Shown here piece after piece: positions 8,445 to 16,697 of a stretch of DNA of 64,000 nucleotides. Each line of letters starts with the position of its first letter. Positions within the stretch are counted from its first letter, which is position 1. Origin of the DNA: Algiphilus sp022763315 (GTDB taxonomy: Bacteria > Pseudomonadota > Gammaproteobacteria > Nevskiales > Nevskiaceae); assembly GCF_965249985.1 (NCBI RefSeq), contig NZ_OZ252280.1; one strand, 5' to 3'. Below the pieces are notes generated by a model, which saw nothing but the letters and a program-made list of their open reading frames with translations, did no database searches and was not told where the DNA came from. The translations under genes were made by a program, and so were the position numbers.

Positions 8445-9377
8445 ATGTCCGCACTCATCACCGGGTCTCTGGCCTACGACACGATCATGGTCTTTCCCGG
8501 CCAGTTCAAGAACGAGATCCTGCCTGATCAGGTCCACATCCTGAACGTGGCATTTCTCGTACCGGATATGCGGCGCGAATTCGGCGGCTGCGCCGGCAAC
8601 ATTGCCTTCAACCTGAAGCTGCTCGGCGGCGAAGGCAAGCCGATGGGCGCCTGCGGCACCGACTTCGATGACTACGCCGCGTGGATGGACAAGAATGGCG
8701 TCTCGCGCGACTACGTCAAGGTGATGCCGGATCACTACACGGCGCAGGCCTACATCGTCACCGACATGGACGATAACCAGATCACGGCCTTCCACCCGGG
8801 CGCCATGAACGTGGCGCACGAGCAGAAGATCGTCACCGAGGGCGTCACCATCGGCACGGTGTCCCCGGATGGCCGGGACGCCATGATCCAGCACGCCGAG
8901 CAGTTCGCCGAGGCCGGCATCCCCTTCATCTTCGATCCGGGCCAAGGCCTGCCCATGTTCGACGGCGCTGCGCTCACGACCTTCATCGACCAGGCGAGCT
9001 ATGTGGCGGTGAACGACTATGAGTCGGAAGTCATCACCGAGCGTACCGGGATGAGCCTCGAGCAGATCGCTGCCAAGGTGGACGGCCTCATCGTGACGCG
9101 TGGCGGCAAGGGCTCGCACATCTTTGCCGGTGGCAAGACCTATGAAATCCCGACCTGCAAGGTGGAGTCCCTGGCCGATCCGACCGGCTGCGGCGATGCC
9201 TATCGCGCCGGCATCCTCTACGGCCTGCTCAACGATATGGATTGGGAGACCACCGGGCGGATCGCCGCACTGATGGGGGCCATCAAGATCGAGCGTCCTG
9301 GCACCCAGAATCACCGCTTCACGCACGATGAGTTCAGCGATCGTTTCAAGCGCGAATTCGGATACGACTGGCGCTAA
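8445..9377 (+). CDS. PfkB-family carbohydrate/adenosine kinase
   Basis: This is a 310-residue ribokinase-like sugar or nucleoside kinase. The FGGCAGNIAFNLKLLGG segment matches PfkB signature 1. The DPTGCGDAYRAG segment near residue 246 matches signature 2, where the Asp of GCGD is the catalytic base. Related proteobacterial proteins are annotated as adenosine kinase or generic carbohydrate kinase, and the substrate cannot be read here. The start is taken as the ATG at 8445 (AAGGAG upstream), although the frame is open further upstream. The 5' end has a truncated twin at 8241. A terminator follows at 9401. Confidence 0.9.
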   Translation: MSALITGSLAYDTIMVFPGQFKNEILPDQVHILNVAFLVPDMRREFGGCAGNIAFNLKLLGGEGKPMGACGTDFDDYAAWMDKNGVSRDYVKVMPDHYTAQAYIVTDMDDNQITAFHPGAMNVAHEQKIVTEGVTIGTVSPDGRDAMIQHAEQFAEAGIPFIFDPGQGLPMFDGAALTTFIDQASYVAVNDYESEVITERTGMSLEQIAAKVDGLIVTRGGKGSHIFAGGKTYEIPTCKVESLADPTGCGDAYRAGILYGLLNDMDWETTGRIAALMGAIKIERPGTQNHRFTHDEFSDRFKREFGYDWR

Positions 9378-9400
9378 AGCACCTGCCGCAGCGCCGTACC

Positions 9401-9428
9401 AACGGCCGCCCTTGGGGCGGCCGTTTTC
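9401..9428 (+). terminator. Rho-independent terminator after the kinase gene
   Basis: AACGGCCGCC (9401-9410) and GGCGGCCGTT (9416-9425) form a perfect 10-bp stem with a five-base loop, followed by TTCGTTG. Together with the closing TT of the stem this gives a short U-tract (GTTTTCGTT). It sits 24 bases after the stop. Confidence 0.85.
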
Positions 9429-9472
9429 GTTGTGCGGCAAGGCGCTGAAGCAGTGCCGTCATCGGCCACTGC

Positions 9473-9486
9473 TACACTGCGCGCCA
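9473..9486 (+). promoter_or_regulatory. Candidate -10 element placing transcription start at the lgt ATG
   Basis: TACACT at 9473-9478 lies seven bases before the lgt ATG, with no Shine-Dalgarno between. If used as a -10, transcription would begin at or next to the ATG and give a leaderless mRNA. No convincing -35 is visible. folA (44301) has the same arrangement. Confidence 0.35.
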
Positions 9487-10289
9487 TGCTGACTCATCCC
9501 GGATTCGACCCCGTCGCCCTGCAGATCGGCCCCCTCGCCATTCACTGGTATGGGCTGATGTATCTGCTCGGCTTCGCCGGCTGTTGGTGGCTGGGTGTCA
9601 TCCAGGGGCGGCGGGCCCACTGGCAGTGGCCGGCCGAACGGATCAGCGATCTGCTGTTCTACGTCGCACTGGGCGTCATTCTGGGCGGCCGGATCGGCTA
9701 CATCCTGTTCTACGACGTCGCCGCCTTCATGGACGATCCGCTGCGTCTGCTGCGCATCTGGGAAGGCGGCATGTCCTTCCATGGCGGGCTGCTGGGCGTG
9801 CTGGTGGCGATGTGGCTGTTCGCGCGCCGCATCGGAAGCACGCTGCCAGCGGTGGGCGATTTCGTCGTCACCCTGGTGCCCTTCGGCCTGTTGACCGGTC
9901 GTATCGGCAACTTCATCAATGGCGAGCTGTGGGGCAAACCCAGCGATCTGCCCTGGGCGATGGTCTTTCCCCAGGTCGACAGCCTCCCTCGACATCCCAG
10001 CATGCTGTACGAAGCCATCCTCGAAGGCGTCGTGCTGCTGGCGATCCTGTGGTGGTTCTCGGCCAAGCCACGTCCACGCGGTATGACCAGTGGCCTGTTT
10101 CTGGTGCTCTACGCTGTGTTCCGCTCGTTAGTGGAATTCGTTCGTACTCCGGACGCGCATATTGGCTACTTGGCCGGTACGTCATGGTTCACCATGGGCA
10201 TGCTGCTCTGCATCCCGATGTTCCTCGCGGGTGTGGGTCTGATCCTGTGGTCGCTGCGCGGAACGACGCAAGCGCGCGGCACATCCTGA
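9486..10289 (+). CDS. lgt: Prolipoprotein diacylglyceryl transferase
   Basis: Lgt transfers diacylglycerol from phosphatidylglycerol to the lipobox cysteine of prolipoproteins at the inner membrane. The 267-residue protein has about seven hydrophobic segments. It carries IHWYGLMYLLGF near the N-terminus, GGRIGYILFYD, GGMSFHGGLLG and the Lgt signature GRIGNFINGELWGKPSDLPW. The start is the ATG at 9486 because the residues upstream of it are not conserved-looking and the hydrophobic N-terminus begins there. The lipoproteins in this window (21703, 29905, 43058, mlaA, rlpA) would be its substrates. In many Gammaproteobacteria thyA follows lgt directly; here thyA is 22 kb away. Confidence 0.96.
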   Translation: MLTHPGFDPVALQIGPLAIHWYGLMYLLGFAGCWWLGVIQGRRAHWQWPAERISDLLFYVALGVILGGRIGYILFYDVAAFMDDPLRLLRIWEGGMSFHGGLLGVLVAMWLFARRIGSTLPAVGDFVVTLVPFGLLTGRIGNFINGELWGKPSDLPWAMVFPQVDSLPRHPSMLYEAILEGVVLLAILWWFSAKPRPRGMTSGLFLVLYAVFRSLVEFVRTPDAHIGYLAGTSWFTMGMLLCIPMFLAGVGLILWSLRGTTQARGTS

Positions 10290-10415
10290 GCACTACTGCG
10301 ATACAAGTCGGGGCGATCACGTGGCTGTAGCGCGCTCCATCGCGATGCAGTACCGTCTGGACTCCTGCATCCATTGGGACGCAGCGTTCTTGATTGACCA
10401 CAGGGGGAATATCGG

Positions 10416-11084
10416 ATGATGAAGAAGATTGCAGTGGGTGTGGCACTGGCTGTTTGGGGCAGCAGTGTCACCGCTCAGATGGTTGGCGTTGGCCGCATTG
10501 GTGCGTTGGCGGGGGTCTACGATTTCGACTTCGATTTTTCCGCTGGCGGTGTGAGCGCCAGCGAAAGCTCGTCGGAATTGTCGGTCGGTCTGCTGACCGG
10601 ATACACCGTGGCCTGGGAAACCTTCTTCGCGGATCTCGCGCTGGAGTATCAGACCGTGGATGGTGACGGTACCGCCGATTTCGACCGAACGGATGTGCTC
10701 GTCTCAGTGGGCGCCTTCCTGCCGGCCGACTTCAGTGCCTCGATCGGCTATCGCTTCGGCTACCAAGGGGACGGTGCATTCGATGACGAGTTCTACAACG
10801 AGACAGGGCCTTTCGTTGGTGTCGGGTTCCCGAGTTTCGCTGTCGGCGGAGATTGGACGGTGAGTACCTCGGCTGCCGTCAACTTCACAGAGTTGGAGTT
10901 CCCGAACAACGCCACCGCAGATTTCTTCGGCATCAGCGGACGCGTGGCGGTTTCTAAGCCGGGTATGCCGCACGCCTTCGGATTGCGTCTGCAGCAGTTC
11001 AGCGACGACGAGGATGGCTTTGACCTGACGGAGACCTATGGCCATCTCTTCTATCAGTACAACTTCTTTGCAATGGGCGGATAG
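10416..11084 (+). CDS. Putative outer-membrane beta-barrel protein, unknown function
   Basis: This 222-residue protein has a clear signal peptide (MMKKIAVGVALAVWGSSVTAQ). The mature part is rich in alternating polar/aromatic strands, such as FADLALEYQTVDGDG and FSASIGYRFGYQGDG, typical of an eight-strand OmpA/opacity-like barrel. It is acidic (many Asp and Glu) and has no cysteine pair or recognisable enzyme motif. AGGGGGA lies upstream of the ATG. It may have nothing to do with the redox locus that follows, and I do not recognise a named family. Confidence 0.7.
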   Translation: MMKKIAVGVALAVWGSSVTAQMVGVGRIGALAGVYDFDFDFSAGGVSASESSSELSVGLLTGYTVAWETFFADLALEYQTVDGDGTADFDRTDVLVSVGAFLPADFSASIGYRFGYQGDGAFDDEFYNETGPFVGVGFPSFAVGGDWTVSTSAAVNFTELEFPNNATADFFGISGRVAVSKPGMPHAFGLRLQQFSDDEDGFDLTETYGHLFYQYNFFAMGG

Positions 11085-11144
11085 TTCGCCCAGCGGCCTG
11101 GCGCGGTAGCGGGGAGCGGCCGTGCCAGGCTGCATTGATCGACC

Positions 11145-12035
11145 ATGAACACGGACAGCACCCACATTGCGGTCCTTTTTGTTGACATCGTGGGCAGTAC
11201 CCGGCTGTACCGTGAACTGGGTAATCGTCGCGCCGAAGCACTGGTTTCTGCCGCGCTTGCACGTGCGCTGGCGACGGCACAACGCTTTGGTGGCACGCAT
11301 GTCAAATCCATCGGCGACGCCATCATGTGCGTGTTCGACGACGCTGGCGCGGTGGCGCGGGCATCGATGGAAATGCAGTCGGCTTCGGCAAATCCACCGC
11401 TGGAAGGGGACCCCACCACGCTGGCATTGAAAGTCGGCTTTGCCGCCGGCGAGGTGGTACAGCGCGATGCGGATTATTTTGGCGATGCCGTGAACATCGC
11501 CGCGCGTCTCGCCGATATGGCCAAGGCTGGACAAATCCTCACGACCGAACAGACGTCCATTGCGTTACCGGGCGATCTGCGAAGGATCGCCCGTATGTTT
11601 GACCACACGCCAGTGAAAGGGGTGATGGAGTCGATTACCGTCACGCAACTGGTGTGGGATCAGCGCAGTCACACCGAGGTCTTTTCACCCGGGCATGTTG
11701 TTGGCGCGCTGTCGTTGCGTCTGCACTACGCCGACCAGGAACGAAGGCTGTCACCCGCGGATTTGCCCTTTCTGATCGGTCGAAATGAAGTCTGCGATCT
11801 GGTAGTGGGCGCGGCTTTCGCCTCGCGGCAACATGTGCGAGTCGAGTATCGACGCGGGAAGTTCGTGCTGGTCGACGAAAGTACGAACGGAACCTATGTG
11901 GCACATGGCGAGGGCGAGGCGGAAATGGCCTATCTGCGCAATGAACCTTTCGCCTTGATTGGCAGCGGCCGGTTCTGGCTTGGCAGCCTGCCAGCAGACC
12001 AGCACAGCGAGCCCGTTCGCTTCGAGGTGGATTAA
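11145..12035 (+). CDS. Class III adenylate/guanylate cyclase with C-terminal FHA domain
   Basis: This 296-residue soluble signalling enzyme starts directly with a class III cyclase catalytic domain (residues about 7-175). The first metal-binding Asp is Asp14 in FVDIVGSTRLY. The second is in KSIGDAIMCVF, which also supplies the substrate-facing Lys. YFGDAVNIAARLADM holds the transition-state Asn/Arg pair. Residues about 200-285 form an FHA domain (LIGRNEVCDLVV, then ASRQH, then ESTNGTYV) with the phospho-threonine-binding Arg, Ser and His intact. The natural partners are the adjacent Ser/Thr kinase and phosphatase, and its product could feed the dual cyclic-nucleotide-binding oxidoreductase at 16698. 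The nucleotide (cAMP or cGMP) is not certain. Confidence 0.9.
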   Translation: MNTDSTHIAVLFVDIVGSTRLYRELGNRRAEALVSAALARALATAQRFGGTHVKSIGDAIMCVFDDAGAVARASMEMQSASANPPLEGDPTTLALKVGFAAGEVVQRDADYFGDAVNIAARLADMAKAGQILTTEQTSIALPGDLRRIARMFDHTPVKGVMESITVTQLVWDQRSHTEVFSPGHVVGALSLRLHYADQERRLSPADLPFLIGRNEVCDLVVGAAFASRQHVRVEYRRGKFVLVDESTNGTYVAHGEGEAEMAYLRNEPFALIGSGRFWLGSLPADQHSEPVRFEVD

Positions 12036-12065
12036 GCTGCCTCGAAGCGCCGTGCCGCGCGCGGC

Positions 12066-14411
12066 CTAGAAGCCCGGAATGCGGCGCAGGCGCTCCTGTT
12101 TTTCCTCGTCCTTCCGCTCGTCCTGGTTGGGAGCCGTTTCAGCGGGAGCCGCTTGCGCAGCGGCGTCTTCTTCTCGTGCCGGAGGCGCGACCGGCTCGGG
12201 CGTCATGGATTCATCGGTTTGCTGTGCCTCGCGCCGCGCCTCGCGTTCGCGCTGCAGCTCGCGCATCAGGCGCTCTTCTTCACTGAGGCCTTGCTCCTGT
12301 TTGGGAGCCGGCGCCGCTTCGGCCTGTGGAGCCGGCTCGGGAGTGGGTTCGGGCGCTGGCGCCGGTGCAGGCTCTGGAGGTGGTGGGGTCTTCGGCGCAG
12401 GTGCAGGCCTGGGCTCGGGGACCGGGGCAGGTGCCGGTTCGGGGGCGGTCTTCGGTGCAGGTGACCCTTCCGGTGCGGGCTCGACCTTCTCAGGTTCCTC
12501 TGCCTGAGCAGGCAGGGAGTCCTGCGCGGAGGGTGCTTTCTCGGTCGGGGTAGGCGGAGCCTCCCCGGCTTCCTGCTGCGGCAATACCTGTGGCTCCGGC
12601 GTCTCTTCAGGCGCTTCAAGAGTATCGGCCGCGCCGGGGGTGACTTGCGGTTTCGCGTCGGGCACTTCGGAAGGGTCACGTGCCCACCAGATCGCGAAGA
12701 TCACGGCGGTGGCAAGTAACAGGGCAACAGCGATGAGGGCGGCTCGCTTGCGTGCATCGGACAGCATTGGCCCGGATGCGGCACGTTGCTGGCGTTTGGC
12801 TTCTTTGAGGCGAGCGGCATCAGCGCGCTTGCGTTCCTGCGCTTCCTGCTTGCGCTGCGCGGCTTCCTCCTTCTCGGCTTGTTTGCGGGCGTCTTCCTTG
12901 CGCTTGGCCTCCGCACGCGCGGCAGCCGCAGCTTCGCGCTCCTTTCGCTGTTCCTCCTTGCGGCGCGCCTCTTCGGCCTTCTTGCGCTCTGCCTCTTCGC
13001 GCTTTCTGCGTTCGGCCTCCTGTCGTTCCGCCTCCTTGCGTTCCTGCTCCTCGCGACGCTTGCGTTCGGCTTCCTTACGCTCGGCCTCCTTGCGCGCCTG
13101 TTCCTCGCGCTGCCGCCGTTCGGCTTCTTCGCGTTGCTGGCGCTCGGCGGCTAGGCGCTCCGCCTCCTTGCGTTCCTGCTCCTCGCGCTGCTGACGTTCG
13201 ACTTCTTCGCGTTGCTTGCGCTCGGCGGCCTCGCGTTCTGCCTCCTTGCGCGCCTGCTCTTCGCGTTGCCGGCGTTCGGCATCCTCGCGCTGCTTGCGCT
13301 CTGCCGCCTGGCGGGCTTCCTCCTCGCGTTGCTGCCGGTCGGCTTCCTCACGCTGCTTGCGCTCCGCCTCCTTGCGTGTGTCCTCTTCGCGTTGCGCGCC
13401 CTCCGCCGCATCGCGCGCTTCTGCGCGTTGGGCGTCCTTGGCCGCCTCGTCGGCAGGGGGTGGCTGCGACTCCACCGCCTTCTTGCTGCCGGTGATCTGC
13501 GTCTTGTTGTTGCTGCTCGCGCGCAGACCGCTCGGCGTCATCATCCTTTGGATGAGCGGATTGCTCTGGGTTGCGCCGGTTTCGCTACGGAATTCCTGCG
13601 TGCTGTGCCGTGGCAGGTGTTCGTCGATCAGCCGAATGACTGCAGCCGCTGATTCCGGTCGATCCTCCGGTGCCTTGGCCATCAGCGCATCGATCAATGC
13701 CTGGAGGTGTGCCTGTCCCTCCGGCAGTCTGGGGATCGGCTCGGTGACATGCTGGAAGATGACCGCCAGCGATTCCTCGCCGTCATAAGGCGGCTTGCCG
13801 GTGAGCATCTCGTAGAGGATCACCCCCAGACTGTAGATATCCGCCCGGTTGTCCACCGTGCGCCCGCGTGCCTGCTCCGGACTGATGTATCGGGGTGTTC
13901 CGACGGATACGCCGGTGGCGGTCACGCGCGTGCCCGAATCCACGGCCTTGGCGATCCCGAAGTCGGTCAGGACCGGATAGCCCTGCTCGTCGAAGATGAT
14001 GTTTTCCGGCTTGACGTCGCGATGCACAAAGCCGCGGTCATGCGCGTGCGTGAAGGCGTCGGCCAGTTCGCGCAGGATGGCCAGCGCCTCGATTTCCGTC
14101 AGCCCGGCATCGATGCGGTCGCGCAAGTCGCCGCCGGTCAGCAAGCGCATCGAGTAGTAGTGCAGGCCCTCGTGCTCGCCGACTTCGAAGACGGTGACAA
14201 TGCCGTGATGGTTGAGCGAAGCGGCCGCCCGCACTTCCTTCTCGAAGCGCTGGATCAACTGCTTGTTGCGGGTCATCTCCGGAGGCAGCACTTTGAGCGC
14301 CACATGGCGACCCAGACTGGGGTCCTCTGCCTCGTAAACATCCGCCATCCCGCCCGCGCCCAGCGCGCGCAGGATCTTGTACTTGCCGACAATGTCGCCC
14401 GCTTTTAGCAC
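12066..14411 (-). CDS. Membrane Ser/Thr protein kinase with long charged coiled coil
   Basis: This is a 781-residue PknB-type kinase. Residues 1-270 are the catalytic domain: glycine loop LGAGGMADVYEAE, Lys40 in HVALK, HRDVKPEN (Asp132), DFG (Asp150) and GTPRYISPEQARG. Residues about 320-570 are a low-complexity Glu/Arg/Lys/Ala repeat (units like REEAERKQREEQARK) predicted to be a long coiled coil. One membrane segment follows (about 580-602, ALIAVALLLATAVIFAIWWA). The outer 180 residues are Pro/Glu/Ala-rich with no PASTA or sensor fold that I recognise. The start is GTG at 14411, one base after the stop of the phosphatase gene, so the pair is co-transcribed. Confidence 0.92.
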   Translation of the reverse strand: MLKAGDIVGKYKILRALGAGGMADVYEAEDPSLGRHVALKVLPPEMTRNKQLIQRFEKEVRAAASLNHHGIVTVFEVGEHEGLHYYSMRLLTGGDLRDRIDAGLTEIEALAILRELADAFTHAHDRGFVHRDVKPENIIFDEQGYPVLTDFGIAKAVDSGTRVTATGVSVGTPRYISPEQARGRTVDNRADIYSLGVILYEMLTGKPPYDGEESLAVIFQHVTEPIPRLPEGQAHLQALIDALMAKAPEDRPESAAAVIRLIDEHLPRHSTQEFRSETGATQSNPLIQRMMTPSGLRASSNNKTQITGSKKAVESQPPPADEAAKDAQRAEARDAAEGAQREEDTRKEAERKQREEADRQQREEEARQAAERKQREDAERRQREEQARKEAEREAAERKQREEVERQQREEQERKEAERLAAERQQREEAERRQREEQARKEAERKEAERKRREEQERKEAERQEAERRKREEAERKKAEEARRKEEQRKEREAAAAARAEAKRKEDARKQAEKEEAAQRKQEAQERKRADAARLKEAKRQQRAASGPMLSDARKRAALIAVALLLATAVIFAIWWARDPSEVPDAKPQVTPGAADTLEAPEETPEPQVLPQQEAGEAPPTPTEKAPSAQDSLPAQAEEPEKVEPAPEGSPAPKTAPEPAPAPVPEPRPAPAPKTPPPPEPAPAPAPEPTPEPAPQAEAAPAPKQEQGLSEEERLMRELQREREARREAQQTDESMTPEPVAPPAREEDAAAQAAPAETAPNQDERKDEEKQERLRRIPGF

Positions 14412-14412
14412 G

Positions 14413-15114
14413 CTAGGGAACGGTGAGGCATATGACGCTGACGTTGTCTCCGGCTTCCGTCTCCTGAAGCGTCGCAGCGATGAGGGCCTCGGCAGCGGCT
14501 TGGTTGCTCTTGTGTTCGCCGAGGATGGAGGTCATGCGATCGTGCGGCAGATATCCGTGGAGCCCGTCCGAGCAGACCAGGATGCGGTCGCCGGACTGGC
14601 TGGTGACGTCGATATGGTCAATGTCCAGGTCACCATTGTCGTCGATGCCCACCGCGCGCGTAACGACGTTGCGATTGGGATGGTGTTCCGCTTCCGCTTC
14701 GGTGATGGCCCCAGCATCGATGAGTCCCTGCACCAGCGAATGATCACGCGTGAGCAAGGACAGTTGGCCCTTGCGGAACAAGTAGGCGCGACTGTCACCG
14801 ACCCAGTAGACACGAACGCTCTTCGCGGAGGGACATACCACAACGGCGGTAGATCCCATGCGTTGCGCACTTCCGGCGGCGGCATCAATGATCTCGCGAT
14901 GGGCAGAGCGAATGGCCTGATCCGCGCTCTGGCCGTTCTTCAACGCGGACAGCGTGTGGCGGATCACGGCGTTGCTTGCCACCTCCCCGTGTGCAAGCCC
15001 ACCCATGCCGTCGGCCAACACGGCGACCGGCACCGTCTCATCAATGCCGTAGGCATCTTCGTTGTGGTCACGCACTGAGCCTTCGTGCGTGGCTCCGGCC
15101 AGGTCAAAGTCCAT
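14413..15114 (-). CDS. PP2C-family Ser/Thr phosphatase
   Basis: This 233-residue PPM/PP2C phosphatase is the natural antagonist of the adjoining kinase. Metal-binding motifs are RDHNEDAYG, VLADGMGGLAHGE, GDSRAYLF, LVCSDGL and GDNVSVI. I take the ATG at 15114 as start, because it begins at the family N-terminus (MDFDLAGATHEGSVRDHNED) with GGGGAG upstream. A GTG at 15159 would add 15 basic residues. It lies first in a two-gene unit with the kinase, convergent with the cyclase-FHA gene, which makes a compact kinase/phosphatase/FHA signalling set. Confidence 0.92.
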   Translation of the reverse strand: MDFDLAGATHEGSVRDHNEDAYGIDETVPVAVLADGMGGLAHGEVASNAVIRHTLSALKNGQSADQAIRSAHREIIDAAAGSAQRMGSTAVVVCPSAKSVRVYWVGDSRAYLFRKGQLSLLTRDHSLVQGLIDAGAITEAEAEHHPNRNVVTRAVGIDDNGDLDIDHIDVTSQSGDRILVCSDGLHGYLPHDRMTSILGEHKSNQAAAEALIAATLQETEAGDNVSVICLTVP

Positions 15115-15165
15115 GCGTTTGTGTCTCCCCGCCCTGAAAAGGCCGCGCAAGCTTAGCACCCGCTT

Positions 15166-16536
15166 CTAACCTGCCTTTTGTGCCAGTATCTGCTGCACCT
15201 GCTTCAGGCCGGCGCGCATCTGGCTGGGGTCGTATTGCGCCTGCGCATCCAGCGTCTTGAACAGAGCGTCCATGGGAGGATTCAGCCGCACGGCAAGCGC
15301 CTTGTCGCTGGCTCCCACTTGCGCCAACAGGGCTTCCAGACCGTAGAACATCTGCTTTGCCGCGGTGAAATCGGCAGCATCGCCCTTCACCCCAGAGTCG
15401 GCGATACGGCGCATCAGGTCGATCGCTTGCGCATCGGAGATGGATTGATCCCGAAGCCGATCCAGAGCCTGCGCGACGAGTCCTGCCAGCGCTGCTGCAT
15501 CCGACTGTATGGCGCCCACTGATCGTTGCGAGGCGAAGTGCAGCGCATCAAGGGCAGACTGCCAGGATGCCGCGAGTGTCGGTGCCAGCGCAGCAATGAC
15601 GTGACCGCTCATGACCAGATAGGCATCGGCCAGGCGGACCTTCCCTGGCCCAAGCGGCCCGCCGGCGCCTTCGCTCCAGCGCGGCGGCCGCATCGGGTGG
15701 TGGCAGGCATTGCAATCGTAGAAAACAAGTTCGGGGAACATCCCCTCCGCCTTCATGCGGTCGCTTCGCAGGCCGCTAAGAAACTGTTCAGCGGCGATCA
15801 GCTGGCCAATGGCCCAGGTCTTTGCTGGCGGAGCGTAAGGCTTGCGCCGCTTGTAGTCGGCGTCGACGCGGAAATGCGGTGGCTGGATATTGGTGAAAGT
15901 GTCCAGCTCGAATTCCAGCGGTGGGTGACCCGCCCCCATCATGCGGTGGTCGATGGGTTTGTCCGTGCTGCCCATGTGGCAGTTGAGGCACAGCCGTGCA
16001 CGGTCTATGGGGTCGACAAGCGGGTAGAGTCCATCCGCGATATTCTCCTGATGCGAGTTGCCGGTCACATGCGGGCCGAGGTAATCCTCCGCCCCTCCAT
16101 GACAGGCTTCACAGCCCACTCCCTCACTCAGGGAGTAGCGCCGGCCGCGTTTGCTTTCGGGCACATAATCGCTGTGGCAGGTCAGGCACTCGGTAGCTTC
16201 CTCAGGTTTGCCAATCCCAAGATTGGCTGCCATCCGCTTGGACTCCGGCGTGAGCAGCAGCTTGTAGGCGTTGGAGTGCGCGTCCTTGCGTTGCCAGGTG
16301 AAATATTCGTTCTGTAGCACTGGCGAATCGTCGAAAGGTCGCGCAGAGCCATGACAGTTGCTGCCCGCGCATGTGGCGACGCCAATATGTTCGGCCGGCA
16401 TGTTCCACGGCATCTCCGGTGGCGCCGCAATGCCCTGGCCCGTGACACTCATTGAAGCCAACAGCGCAAGTGCCCGCAATACGCCCCCAAGACGGTGAAA
16501 GTCGATCTGCCCGTTCACATCGTGCCCCATGATCAT
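15166..16536 (-). CDS. Periplasmic multiheme (five-heme) cytochrome c
   Basis: This 456-residue protein has an N-terminal export signal (GVLRALALLASMSVTGQGIAA) and five haem-c sites. The first is unusual, C56-AGSN-C61-H62, a CX4CH motif. The others are CLTCH, CEACH, CLNCH and CNACH. Additional His residues (for example HPPLEFE, HHPMRPP) could be distal ligands. The C-terminal third is helical and haem-free. It resembles the cytochrome c-554/multihaem protein group, but I cannot assign a named enzyme. GGGGGA precedes the ATG. It is transcribed away from the redox operon at 16698 across a 161-bp divergent promoter region, so it is probably part of the same system. Confidence 0.88.
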   Translation of the reverse strand: MIMGHDVNGQIDFHRLGGVLRALALLASMSVTGQGIAAPPEMPWNMPAEHIGVATCAGSNCHGSARPFDDSPVLQNEYFTWQRKDAHSNAYKLLLTPESKRMAANLGIGKPEEATECLTCHSDYVPESKRGRRYSLSEGVGCEACHGGAEDYLGPHVTGNSHQENIADGLYPLVDPIDRARLCLNCHMGSTDKPIDHRMMGAGHPPLEFELDTFTNIQPPHFRVDADYKRRKPYAPPAKTWAIGQLIAAEQFLSGLRSDRMKAEGMFPELVFYDCNACHHPMRPPRWSEGAGGPLGPGKVRLADAYLVMSGHVIAALAPTLAASWQSALDALHFASQRSVGAIQSDAAALAGLVAQALDRLRDQSISDAQAIDLMRRIADSGVKGDAADFTAAKQMFYGLEALLAQVGASDKALAVRLNPPMDALFKTLDAQAQYDPSQMRAGLKQVQQILAQKAG

Positions 16537-16610
16537 GGCTCATCCCCCGCGCTAAAGATGCGCTTTCGTCCGCTCAAGCGCAATCGTCCACGGCGCCACG
16601 CGGGTGATGC

Positions 16611-16626
16611 GCTGCATACATGCAGC
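16611..16626. promoter_or_regulatory. Perfect inverted repeat in the divergent promoter region
   Basis: GCTGCAT (16611-16617) and ATGCAGC (16620-16626) form a perfect 7-bp dyad with a two-base spacer. It lies 15 bases upstream of the candidate -35 at 16641 and between the pentaheme gene and the oxidoreductase operon. This is the position expected of an operator for a dimeric regulator. It does not match CRP or FNR consensus sites. Confidence 0.4.
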
Positions 16627-16640
16627 CCGGACAGCCTGCT

Positions 16641-16669
16641 TTGGTCTGTGCGACTTCCTGAACTACACT
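16641..16669 (+). promoter_or_regulatory. Candidate sigma-70 promoter of the redox operon
   Basis: TTGGTC (16641-16646) and TACACT (16664-16669) are spaced by 17 bases and lie 28 bases before the ATG at 16698. This is the best promoter-like pair in the divergent gap. Confidence 0.45.
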
Positions 16670-16697
16670 CGCCCGACGATAGTCTGCGGAATCTTCC

